Shown one piece after another: positions 54,582 to 64,000 of a stretch of 64,000 nucleotides of DNA. The DNA is taken from the NCBI GenBank assembly GCA_900239685.1, contig OENT01000746.1:16124-80123 (forward strand), in the 5' to 3' direction. The notes below the pieces were generated by a model, which searched no databases, was not told the DNA's origin, and worked only from the letters and a program-made list of their open reading frames with translations. The DNA comes from Rotaria macrura. Taxonomy: Eukaryota > Rotifera > Eurotatoria > Philodinida > Philodinidae. The translations under genes and the position numbers were made by a program. The stretch's first letter is position 1. Each line of letters opens with the position of its first letter.

Positions 54582-57378
54582 ATTATGTATCTGTGTATCC
54601 GTTGAAAAGTAATGTAAAACTGCTACGTTTGTGAGAAGCATTAAATTTTTCTTTAATCAAGTGTCTTTTTCGATGCTTACAATCCACAATAGCTGTGACA
54701 TGGCTCCCTTTCTGATCCGATCCTCTTGAATGTTGTACATTTTTTCTTATCATTAACAGTGTGAGTATAGTTAAAAGTACATAACAAACGGATACTACCT
54801 CTTTGTTTCATCGTTTGATCAGAAGCTCGTATAAATGAGGGTGTAGGTATGGGTTGGTGACATCAATTCTCACGCCCTAGCTAAACTCACACCCTGAAAT
54901 TTTCTCATTTTCTCAAAAGACTTTGTTCATTCTGATCAAAAAATGATGAAGACATTAAGTTTTTTTATTTCATGAATCTCCGGACACTCTTTAGTTACTT
55001 AAAACGAGTTTTGGTTTAATTTTAAAGAACTTCATTTTCAAACGTGAAAATGAAGGAATGCATGCGAGTATTGCTTTAATTTAAAGTATACCTACACACC
55101 TTTTCATCGTATTCACATTTAATAGTAACTAAATATTCATTGGTATTTTGGTGGTTTATCACTCATTGTATAGTTTGCTGTGAAGTTGAATATTCATGTG
55201 GCCGTGCCTATGCTGCGGTGGATATGTGTGGACGTGTGTGGACGTGTGTAAACTCGGGTATTAACTTCACCACTAGACATTTGCAGGACCATAGTTTTGG
55301 TTCCTGTCCAAATGATATTAGCTTCTGTATTGTCTGCTCTGGTTTAGAGGAAAACGTTTTAGAATTCGTTGGTCTCATATTTTAAATTCTTCTTAAATTT
55401 CCCAACTTTGATTCCTTTTATCGAAAAAGACTCTTAGTGGACCAAGTTTTTTTGTTCTGAGTGCGGCTTGCGTAGCGCCGAGAACATCTTTCTAAGTTGT
55501 GCTGATCGTAATTACAGTAAATATGCTATTGACTTGGCCTCGTTGCAAGTGGTTCCTATTCTAACTATTAGTATTCTAGTTTTGATATGTTCAGTTTAAT
55601 TTTAGTTCAAGTGTCGATTGATTTATTTTCTTTTAATTATGAAGGAATATGGATTGAAGAATTCGAACAAATAGAATCGGATGATAACATGTGCTTCTCG
55701 TTTTCTTTCACAAGATATTGCTATGAAAATATTGAATTGATTTAGCAAGTACGAAAAAATTCACTTTAAAATTGTTTGACATAAGGATGCCATTATCTCG
55801 GATTCCAAATGCTATTGGTTTGGGCATTTTTTCTCGTAGTCCCCGTGTTAGAAAACCCAACGAATCCCTTACATACCTGTTCACTACACCAGACACCCTC
55901 ACTCTCATTTCATGTAAAAACTGGCTAAAAAGTGAACGTCAAGATTCATGAGTATTCAATGATGTAGTGAAATTCGTCAAAGCTTTTTGTCGATGTGCAA
56001 TAGGCGAGTTGTGATTTTAAATGACTGGTGAACTATAACCGTTCCTTCATAATCAATGCCGTTTCGCCCACAATGTTGTATAGAATGGTAAATAATCTTC
56101 ATAAGTATTTTTTGAATGAATTATAGTATGTCTTGATTATTCTTACCCTATATTTTCTAGTTCGTATTCATTCCGTGCGTGTATAAAGAAACTGCTGGGT
56201 CGATTAATTCTGTTTCTCTACAGCAGAACATAAGCAGGTGAGTTGACATGGCAAGAAATTATGGACATATTCTATGAAAAAAAAATTCTCCACCAATAAA
56301 CAATTCTGTTGGGATTTGTTAGCTTTCAGTTGAATTTTTTGATGTTTCGACAAGTATTTTTTTTTCTTTTCATATACAACAAACACACAACTTTTGCTCT
56401 CGTCGTTAATTTTTGGCATTTAGATGACTTCATTTATGCAGAGAATTATTACCATTCTACTGTTGCGCCGTATCGTTACTATTTATTGTGCATGCATTGA
56501 TAGTATTACACGTGCTCAGTACGACTAGATTCAACTTCTCTGGCCAAGAGATCAAGTGGCAACAACGGTTGGTTCATCAGGAGATGAAGTATTCGCATCA
56601 ATGTCATATGTGATAGTTCAATATCGGGGTATATTGCAAAAGACTCCAAAGCTATCATCAAATTTGTTAACAATGCGGTGGAATCAAAACGCCAGTACAG
56701 GCTTTGCTGAATTCAGTGACACATCTTTATTATTCCCGAAATTCGAATATTCTTTAATAAATGAATGTACCATGAACAGATCTTTTTAGGAAAAACGCGA
56801 TGTATTTAAACGATATGAACAAAAACATTAGACTATTATCAGCGGTGGGTTTAAGCAACGAGAATCATATTGGGTTCTTCGAATTTTTCAAATCCCTCCT
56901 CTTCTTCGAACTTACTCGGACTGCCTTTTTATAGGAAGACTCTCAATTCAATTTTCTACCAAAAAATATGCTGAGGGTTTAATTTCCAAATTCGAAGATG
57001 CAAAATGCCATGAGACATTGGGAGGTTAACCAAAATGAACGAATAGATAAGTATATTTTCTCGAATAGATCTGTTTATTTTAAAATCGTTGAAAGAGTAT
57101 CAGAGCACAGTATAAGCAACATTGTTTAGTTTGGGATGCTCTCAATTTTTTTGTGAAATATGCAATTGTTTCAAGCTATGCATTCAAATTAAACATGATT
57201 TTCACCACAATTAAGAAAAAACTAAGTAGATCCCTTTTTCGTTCGTTGCATTAAATAATCTTTGATTTTAATTCTTAGGGAGGTGACTATAATAACTTAA
57301 CTTTTTAAATCAAAATAAATATAAAAAACTGCATAATGAATCGAGTTTGGATTTTCATTATGTAATTTATGGGAACGA
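54582..57378. other. 2.8-kb region without a confident gene
   Basis: Contains G-rich and inverted phrases (AGGGTGTAGGTATGGG against CTCACACCCT, 54838-54895) and a short tandem GTGTGGAC (55227-55244). One protein-like plus-strand frame at 56535-56789 (with SSGDEVFASMSYVIVQYRG, then TMRWNQNASTGFAEF) could be an exon of an unidentified gene but lacks a start and splice support. Confidence 0.4.
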
Positions 57379-58732
57379 TTAAGTTATTGAGAAACAAAAT
57401 TGTCGGTTTTCTAAAAGAGACAGACGCGAATCAAACTTAGATCCTTTTGAGTTAGTTTCGCGTAATTTATATCTTTCTTTTTTCTTTTCCAATATGATGT
57501 TTATTGCTAAATCAATAGCTTCATAGACAAGCACATTGGCGAATAACGACTCTGCATCTAGACTGATCATGATGTTGTTTTTTTGTGGTTTTTCTTGTTG
57601 AATTAGTTGAACAAAGGAAAATGAGTCTTTTACATATGATTTTCGTTTATTTCGTGTGCTTTCTAATAAATTTTTCAAGTATTTCGCTAGATTATAATGA
57701 TAGCCGTTTGTTGTAGAAATTATTGGTCGCATTGGCATACCTTCTTTATGTATTTTGGGATTACAGAATAATACTGGACATCCTGAACCTGTGCGTCTGA
57801 TTTAGTCATAATCATCTTGAGATCATTTTCTCGCCTTTTTAAGTTCAGTTAACTGATAATCTAGTTTTCGTTCCATAGTCATCATCTACATGTTCGATAG
57901 GTTTAGTGTTACCTCTTTCATCTTTCTCATCCATCTTTTTAAATGAATCACCGGTTGATAATAATTCAACTACTTTTGACTTATATTGATTTTGTCCATA
58001 ACTACGCATGATGATCCCTTATCGGCTTTAATGATTACTATATGTTTATTTTTTGTCAAGCATTTCAATGCAATTATTTCATTTCTATTTATATTAGTGC
58101 TCTTTTTATTATTATTGATTTTTAATGTGTTATTTACTGCTCGTTGGATGCATTCAGTCAAACCTTCATCTAATGATGTTGTATTCGGAAAATGCAGTTG
58201 TTTTAGAATACTGAATGCCATTAGTTCAATATCTGTTTTGAATTCGATTGAAATTTTTATTTTCCTTTCAATAAAAAATTGAAGGGCTTTTGACAGAATC
58301 GATTCTTCACCATCAGTTACAATGTCTGGATGAAATATTGTGCACGACTTTCCTCGGATCAATGGTATCAAGTTCGATTTCACCTTTTGACAGTTTTGAA
58401 AATTTTCTTTTATGTGTTGATTATATTTTGATTTTCTCTTTTTCATTTGTTTTTTCTAAGTGTTTTTTGAGCAATGCGAGTTTCATAGAATTTAGTTTGT
58501 TCTGCATCGCTTCAAAACTTGTTGTTAAATCTGATTTTTGTTTCATTAGTTGTCTCCATTTTTGATCACATTCAAGCTGTAGGTAGTGCCGCTGGTGTTG
58601 AAGATAAATTTTGTCTTTCATGTATTGTGTGTTCCATAATTTGAAACGTACGAAGTTAGGAATGAGATGATGTATAAGACAAAGACGAAGAAATTCTTGA
58701 TCACATTTTAGTTTTGTAAGTTTGATGTACAT
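57379..58732 (-). pseudogene. Truncated Penelope-like retroelement, N-terminal and early RT part
   Basis: Minus-strand fragments in order: 58732-58421 (N-terminal helical region, rich in Lys/Gln), 58446-57970 (ending KHIVIIKADKGSSCVVMDK, the early RT motif), and after two frame changes CPVLFCNPKIHKEGMPMRP followed by IISTTNGYHYNLAKYL (57795-57680) and SLDAESLFANV (57560 region, RT motif A with its Asp). These are hallmarks of Penelope-like reverse transcriptases, which include the Athena and terminon elements of bdelloids. The YxDD motif and any GIY-YIG endonuclease are missing; recognisable coding stops near 57380. At least two frameshifts and stops are present, so the element is dead. It lacks the 3' end of the ORF, the opposite of the usual 5' truncation of retroelements. 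Confidence 0.75.
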
Positions 58733-58804
58733 CTTTTCTGAGACTCGTCTCTCTTTTAATATACCTCGGTTGTACTTATCTCCGAGACGTCTTATAGTAT
58801 TTAT

Positions 58805-59229
58805 GTCATTCGATAGAATAAGGTTGAGAAATGTAAATAGTAGAGTAATTAAACTATCAATAATTTTATTAATCTTTTAATTAATTTTTGTACCGTTCGT
58901 TCTTACAAAGAACATCATCAGGCACAATTTTGTAAAAGAAAGAGAAATTTTTAGAAACGATTTCAAACAATTACTTTACAAGATAAAGGATTTCTTTCGT
59001 TCTATTAAACATTCCANTGGAATGTTTAATAGAACGAAAGAAATCCTTTATCTTGTAAAGTAATTGTTTGAAATCGTTTCTAAAAATTTCTCTTTCTTTT
59101 ACAAAATTGTGCCTGATGATGTTCTTTGTAAGAACGAACGGTACAAAAATTAATTAAAAGATTAATAAAATTATTGATAGTTTAATTACTCTACTATTTA
59201 CATTTCTCAACCTTATACTATCAAATGAC
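58805..59229. repeat. Palindrome with 212-bp arms around one N, upstream of the Penelope-like fragment
   Basis: 58805-59016 and 59018-59229 are reverse complements, with mismatches only in the outermost 25 bp; the centre is a single N at 59017 (ATTCCA-N-TGGAAT). The left arm is the 5' flank of the Penelope-like ORF. Such elements often carry inverted terminal copies of themselves, so it could be natural, but the N suggests an assembly join at a hairpin. Confidence 0.9.
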
Positions 59230-60202
59230 ACACACATTAAAAATAATTATGTTTCACAAATAAGATAAATTGCATTGAATATTGATTTTTTAATTGTATT
59301 ATCACTTATAAGTTATTTCATCTTTACGTAGGTAAAAGATTAATAGATATACATTCACTTCGAAATATGGATTGATTTATTGAACGCATACTTGCTTAGA
59401 CAGTGCTCCTTATTGTTATAATGTGTTCAATATACTCTCGTTTGAAACTGTTCAAGTTTTTAATTTCATAATAAAAATGAATGTAAGTATTTTTGTTGCA
59501 CATTATATAGTGTTTAGTTTTTCCGTTCTACTGCTTATTTATTTTTCTTTCAATCACGTATGTTAGTATGATTTCATAAGTAGATGGGTCAATAGTAATC
59601 TAATTATGTTATTTCATTAACTTCTGAAAGTTTGAAACTCACTTGGAATCAGAAGTGTTATCATAAAAAGCATGAAGCGGTGTCAACAAAATGGCGTAAA
59701 AAGAATATGTAGTTACTAGATTGCTAATCATGTGCATAGAATACACCATTAGATAAGGGGAAAAATTCATGAATTCTACCTTCAACCCATATTTATAATA
59801 GGTACTGATGTGAATTTTAACAAGGGATAAAATTGAGATCTTTCACGCAATATCAATGGAAACGATTCCTATGAATCATAGTCAATTTGTTGAGAAAGTT
59901 GAATAAATACAAAAAAGATTAGATTAGATTCTTACATTTGATTCAGACAGTAAAATTGAAACACAACGTTAATTTATTGACGTATTCACACCGTTGTTTT
60001 CTCTGATGTAAATCTTCGAAGTTGCAGAGAAATTATCGGTTAAATTTTGAAAAGAAATATCGCAAAAGACGCAATTCTCAATAGATGCTAATGGGATTAT
60101 CAAGCTTTTGAATGTAAAAACGATAAAACAAGTTACATTTTTTTCTTTGATGTAAAAAAGATTATGTTATTTAATTACACTTTTAAGCATATGAACATAT
60201 GC
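59230..60202. other. AT-rich spacer
   Basis: No gene or repeat recognised between the palindrome and the promoter of the next small gene. Confidence 0.4.
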
Positions 60203-60212
60203 TATATATAAG
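60203..60212 (+). promoter_or_regulatory. TATA box candidate for the secreted-peptide gene
   Basis: TATATATAAG lies 78 bp before the ATG at 60290, a plausible distance for a transcription start near 60235-60240. It is the clearest core promoter in the window. Confidence 0.5.
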
Positions 60213-60289
60213 TATGCATCTGTTTATCTACATTATCATAAAAATTCGTATTTGATGAATTGCTGTCAGCTCATACTTTTGCATCAACT

Positions 60290-60472
60290 ATGAAATTATT
60301 TCTCCTGATTTCTTTTTTTATGATTTCAGCAATCTTATCAGTTGTAAGTAATTATTATCTTATTAATAATTTAAAAAATTATTTCTCGTTTAAGCCCATC
60401 GGATACAAGTCATTTGAACAATTCGACATTGCGTTTACAATGTCTACAACTGCTGTTAGAGCTAGTAACTGA
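60290..60472 (+). CDS. Small secreted peptide, two exons, 43 residues
   Basis: Exons 60290-60343 and 60395-60472, intron of 51 bp (GTAAGT donor, CGTTTAAG acceptor). Exon 1 is a signal peptide (MKLFLLISFFMISAILSV). Exon 2 encodes a 25-residue mature-type peptide beginning PIGYKSFEQFDIAF and ending in TGA. It has no Cys and no basic cleavage sites. The intron length is a multiple of three and contains no stop, so retention would add 17 residues. A TATA box lies upstream and an AATAAA at 60963 lies beyond the inserted foldback element, so the transcription unit looks complete. It could be a secreted signalling or defence peptide; the family is unknown. Confidence 0.55.
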   Translation: MKLFLLISFFMISAILSVVSNYYLINNLKNYFSFKPIGYKSFEQFDIAFTMSTTAVRASN

Positions 60473-60486
60473 AAGGAAGTAGAGAA

Positions 60487-60951
60487 TAGAGGCGGCACTT
60501 TAACTTTAAAAACTTTAAGTAAAGTGTTAAAGTTAAAGTGATTTACTTTAACTTTTTTTTTAAAGTTAAAGTGAATTTTCTTTTTTATACTTATCACTAT
60601 CCGAATTTATTGATTGATGCTCGCTAGGCTCGCTGCAACCTATGAGAGTAACAGAATAAAAAAATAAACTAGTTTCACTCGACTTTAAACCACTTTAAAC
60701 TTTAAGATCAACGTTTAAAGTAACTTAAAGTCGTTTTAAATTGTTTTATTTTTCATTTTTATGGCGTCTTATTGGTTGCGGAGGGTCTAGCGAGTATCAA
60801 TCAAGCAGTCCGGGTAGTGATAAATACCAAAAAGAAAATTCACTTTAACTTTAAAAATAAAGTTAAAGCAAACCACTTTAACTTTAACCTTTAAAGTTAA
60901 AGTAAATCACTTTAACTTTAACTTTAAAGTAAAGTTAAAGTGCCACCCCTA
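60487..60951. mobile_element. 465-bp hAT-like foldback element built of AAAGTTAAAG words, 8-bp target duplication
   Basis: Starts TAGAGGCGGCACTTTAAC and ends GTTAAAGTGCCACCCCTA, inverted ends of at least 19 bp with two mismatches. GTAGAGAA flanks it directly (60479-60486 and 60952-60959). Both sides of the interior are dense in CTTTAACTTTAAAG words in both orientations, so it could fold back almost completely. It lies between the stop codon and the AATAAA of the secreted-peptide gene. Confidence 0.85.
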
Positions 60952-60969
60952 GTAGAGAATTCAATAAAA

Positions 60970-61857
60970 ACTACAAGTTAATTAAAAGTAATTCTAAATA
61001 ATCCTTATTAGTGGTTATCGTCAGCAATAAATGTTCTGCTAAGTGCTATATCCTCAACTGGCTTGGTATGTACGTGCTGGTGCACATTGAAATGGATTCA
61101 CAATGGATGCATTTGTAAAGTAAGATTTTGACATATTATGTCATTTATTAGTTTCACAGTTGATACTGCACTTTTTAGTTCGCATGGTTTTATTCTAAGT
61201 TGGTTAATGAGTACCGACGACGAAAGCAACAAAAAATTGGTGAATTCTAAAACATATATAATAACTATACTTATTTTTATTTTTGCAGAAGGTTAAAAAA
61301 CAGCATTAAAATCAAAACCACAATAACTTTAACTTTATCTCCATTGCCATGAACACTTATATTACGTATACATAATGTGTAACTTGATAGTGTACTGCTT
61401 TAGATCTTTGCTGTAGTGAGAATCGTTTGCGCATAAAGTAGGTGTACTCGGACCATTTGTTTGTAACTAAAGCTATGATCTTATTCATGATATCTGGTTG
61501 TAAATAAAAACGATTTGGTTCATTCATTTAATTGATTTTCTTTCATCTAAGCATCGAAAATAAATACAAGGTTTTATGTAATAAGTCCCTTTTATTAATT
61601 CACTCAGAAAAACAAACAGCAAAAAATGCATAGTTATGAAAATACTTCATGGCATCTTATCTTCTACAAGATTACAGAGCTATTCTAATATAACTAATGT
61701 ATAACCGAAGGCTGTAAAACGAAAACATTATTAAATTCTACGAGTAACATTTTACAGTTAATAATCATGCATCATTCTATTTTTATGGACGTATCAATAT
61801 TTCACCGATGTATTCGACCTATAATTTATTGAGATCTGTTTGGATTTTATTCACTTG
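60970..61857. other. Intergenic region between convergent genes
   Basis: Presumed 3' ends of the plus-strand peptide gene and the minus-strand membrane protein gene. No further gene supported. Confidence 0.4.
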
Positions 61858-62647
61858 TTATATTTTAAATTTTAAATACTTCAATATCAGTAAGAAAATA
61901 GCCAATAGTGCTATTGATATGATTGATGCATTGCAGCTCGAGGCGTGACTGAAGATTGTTTTGATCGAGAAATTACTCGTTTGAGTTTTTGATTCAAGTT
62001 GCATGAAAGAATTTCGTGCGGTATTTTTATAAATGGATAGTAATCGTTTAGTTAGATTTTTCAGTGGTATCGTTGACATAAAATGTTGGAGAGCACTAGT
62101 ATCATTTATTGTTTTGCTGATTATGTTAGCATCCATGCATGGTATTGGCGGTTTAAAAACATCTGCTATTAGCGTCAGTTTTGAACCACATTAACGCTAA
62201 ACGAGGATTAAGATGCGCCTTCTCGTCTAATTGGCTAGGACAACTGCCCGAATAACAGGAGGTGTGGTTACGATTCCCACGAAGGTCACTTTTTCATCTT
62301 CACTGTCACATAACAACAGTGACACTGCTTGTCTCTTTCATTCTATACATATGTAGAGCTAACATCTACACAGTGAATCGTTTGTTCACATGGCAATCGA
62401 AGTATTGAAGGTTCAGTTACTCATATTGTTCTTGCACTTGTACCTATAGCTGAATACAATACACAATCGTAAGATTCATCATTAGAATAAAATTGCCATA
62501 GATCATTTTTAATATTCATGATAGTTGGCTGTGAATATTTCGATTGAATTACTTCACATTTTTTGTAAGACTTTTTGGTAATTCCTAAGACATTAGAGGT
62601 GCAAGGTAAAGAAGATGATTCGAAACGTATCGGATGTTGATGACATT
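61858..62647 (-). CDS. Two-exon membrane-anchored protein, 5' end unresolved
   Basis: Exons 62647-62444 and 62165-61858, joined in phase 1 across a 278-bp intron (GTACAA donor, CTAATAG acceptor). The first part has four Cys (IECHQHPIRF, CTSNVLGITKKSYKKCE) and a hydrophilic middle (NDLWQFYSNDESYDCVLYS). The second part ends in one hydrophobic segment, SIISIALLAIFLLILKYLKF, followed by a short basic C-terminus, so a single C-terminal membrane anchor is predicted. The upstream exon with the start codon was not found: a stop lies just above 62647 and an acceptor (ATTATAG) is present there. Family unknown. An intron-located tRNA-like sequence lies on the opposite strand. Confidence 0.5.
62216..62288 (+). 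pseudogene. tRNA-like sequence (probable tRNA pseudogene or tRNA-derived element)
   Basis: 73 nt. Acceptor strands CCTTC/GAAGG pair (plus a G-U), the D arm is GTC-loop-GAC with the TTGGC loop, and the T arm GTGG/CCAC has box-B-like GGTTACGATTCC with one inserted A. A T5 run (62290-62294) follows directly, as in polymerase III genes. The anticodon arm is poor (three central pairs); the triplet in place would be GAA, but T33 is C. Not expected to be a working tRNA. Confidence 0.5.
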
Positions 62648-63913
62648 CTATAATATTAGACAATATTTAAAAGGACGAAAACTCTGTATTGTTCCATTTT
62701 ATTATTGTTTTATCAATAGAATTGATACCGACAATATTCGGTAATGGCGAATATATATATGGTACAGTTGATATCAGAATTCAGTTCAGATTGGAATAAT
62801 AGATTTAATTAAAGACAGAGAAAATAGACACAAAAATGAGCGAAGAAAAGAAAAGAAAAAAGAATTTCGAAAATCAAAATGGAAATAAAGTTATATGAAC
62901 GATATGTTAACTGTTTCTATGAGTTAGATTTAGCAATGTATTTTCTAATTTATCATAATTTAGATTTCTTTTACAAATTGGTAACCAAAACAAAACAAAA
63001 ACTTATTTCTAATTTTCTATTTATGTCAATGCTCTTCCATATCGCTCGTATGAATCATATAGTAATTAATGTATCTTGTTGAACTCATAGTATACTATTC
63101 AAAGGAAATAAAATACTCGTTGATTTCACTATTTATATTACATTATCATATAAATATTTATTTATCCTGGTTTTACATTTTAATACTTTAGTAGAATCTA
63201 CTAATATCTAATTTTTCTGTTACCATTTGTTTATTAATTTGAGTTTTAATTATCAATCTTCGTCGCTATGAAAAAGACAATGGTTAGACAGAAATTATGA
63301 AGTTTCTTTTATATTAGGTAATTTATTTTTTTAACGAAGAACGATTGTTGATCATAACACATCAAATGGACTACTCACATAAAAAGCTTGTTTATTAATT
63401 TCACTATAAATCAAAAAGAAAATATTTATTATCCTTCCATATCATGCGACTTAAAAAAACCTCCTATACCTATCCCAGCTGCTGAAGACTCGTACTTCGA
63501 AACAAAGTTAGAGAACATCTTTTTCTTTTCTTCAAATAGGGAAAAGAGAAACCAATGTCCCTTTGTCCCGATGATTAAAAGCTCAATATTATTCGTAATC
63601 TTTCTTTTTCTTTCTCTCTACTAACCATAAAAAAAACTTTAATTGATCATCCCAACATAATCATTTTTTTAAATATTCCACATTCCACTAACGCATCTCA
63701 TATAACTAGCTAACAAAATTTTATTCCTATAAATCACTTTTTTTGCAATATTCAGAGAATAATAACAAATTCCAATCTCAACTAGATTCTGAATTCTCGT
63801 GCCCCATATACGTATGAAACCTACTTCCAAAACTCTTTTAGCACGTCAAACGCAACACAACCATCATCGAACATAGTCTCATTTGCTACACTGAAAGAAG
63901 AAAAGGTGCCACA
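62648..63913. other. AT-rich terminal region, no gene supported
   Basis: Frames at 62879-63082 and 63388-63624 are low-complexity (Phe/Tyr/Ile-rich) and lack support. Presumably holds the missing 5' exon of the minus-strand membrane protein gene. Confidence 0.4.
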
Positions 63914-63969
63914 CGAAACCCTAAAGGGTTCCGATTTTTGCAACAAAATCGAAATCCTTTGAGGTTTCG
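63914..63969. repeat. Imperfect 20-bp inverted repeat (hairpin)
   Basis: CGAAACCCTAAAGGGTTCCG and, reversed, CGAAACCTCAAAGGATTTCG flank a short spacer containing ATTTTTGCAACAAAAT. Probably part of a small foldback element cut by the end of the window. Confidence 0.45.
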
Positions 63970-64000
63970 TAGAAATTGGGTTTCGTAAAAAGTCTTAATT

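Noticed and set aside
55218-55250. GTGTGGAC repeats considered as telomeric sequence
   Set aside because: Only two tandem units, and the unit does not match the G-rich repeat (TGTGGG) that I recall for bdelloids; no array.
57986-58565. Plus-strand frames of 98 and 91 codons
   Set aside because: They are shadows of the minus-strand Penelope-like coding sequence, with Phe/Leu/Ser-rich composition typical of an antisense frame.

Overview
The window is AT-rich animal nuclear DNA, most consistent with a bdelloid rotifer. The grounds are spliced genes with very short introns (51, 56, 68, 87 and 93 bp), single-exon genes from families that I know to be expanded in bdelloids (a secreted Kelch protein, F-box/leucine-rich protein, LDLa/EGF/7TM receptor), a Penelope-like retroelement, and many small foldback elements. 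The species assignment rests on family recognition, not on a search.

Layout. 1-6.4 kb: minus-strand 5' part of a TFIIIC largest-subunit gene (GTF3C1-like), four exons with matching splice phases; one intron holds a 214-bp inverted repeat around a 149-N gap. 8.0-12.8 kb: two plus-strand pseudogenes, an F-box protein broken by in-frame stops and a many-lesion LDLa/EGF/7TM receptor. 12.8-19.3 kb: mainly non-coding, with GC-richer patches and a TGTAC-rich inverted repeat. 19.3-21.3 kb: a RING/TRAF-type zinc-finger E3 ligase candidate and a two-membrane-segment protein. 25.4-28.7 kb: a secreted seven-repeat Kelch propeller protein. 32.1 kb: a small single-exon protein of unknown function. 33.6-35.2 kb and 48.7-50.6 kb: two copies of a segment, each carrying an Arf-like GTPase gene with a 41-residue C-terminal extension and Arg at the position of the catalytic Gln71 of Arf1. 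40-45 kb: decayed coding sequence, part of it probably transposon-derived. 54.1 kb: a protein that appears to join a DUF4258-like region to a KH-like region. 57.4-59.2 kb: a broken Penelope-like reverse transcriptase whose upstream side forms a perfect-centred palindrome around a single N. 60.3 kb: a TATA-containing gene for a 43-residue secreted peptide, with a hAT-like foldback element in its 3' UTR. 61.9-62.6 kb: a minus-strand two-exon membrane protein whose intron holds a tRNA-like sequence on the other strand.

How the parts relate. There is no operon-like or pathway-like grouping; genes are scattered and mostly independent. The strongest signals are (i) the duplicated Arf-like pair, whose coding block is about 98% identical inside flanks that are only about 80% identical, with 10 of 12 coding differences changing the protein, and (ii) several small non-autonomous DNA elements with readable target-site duplications.
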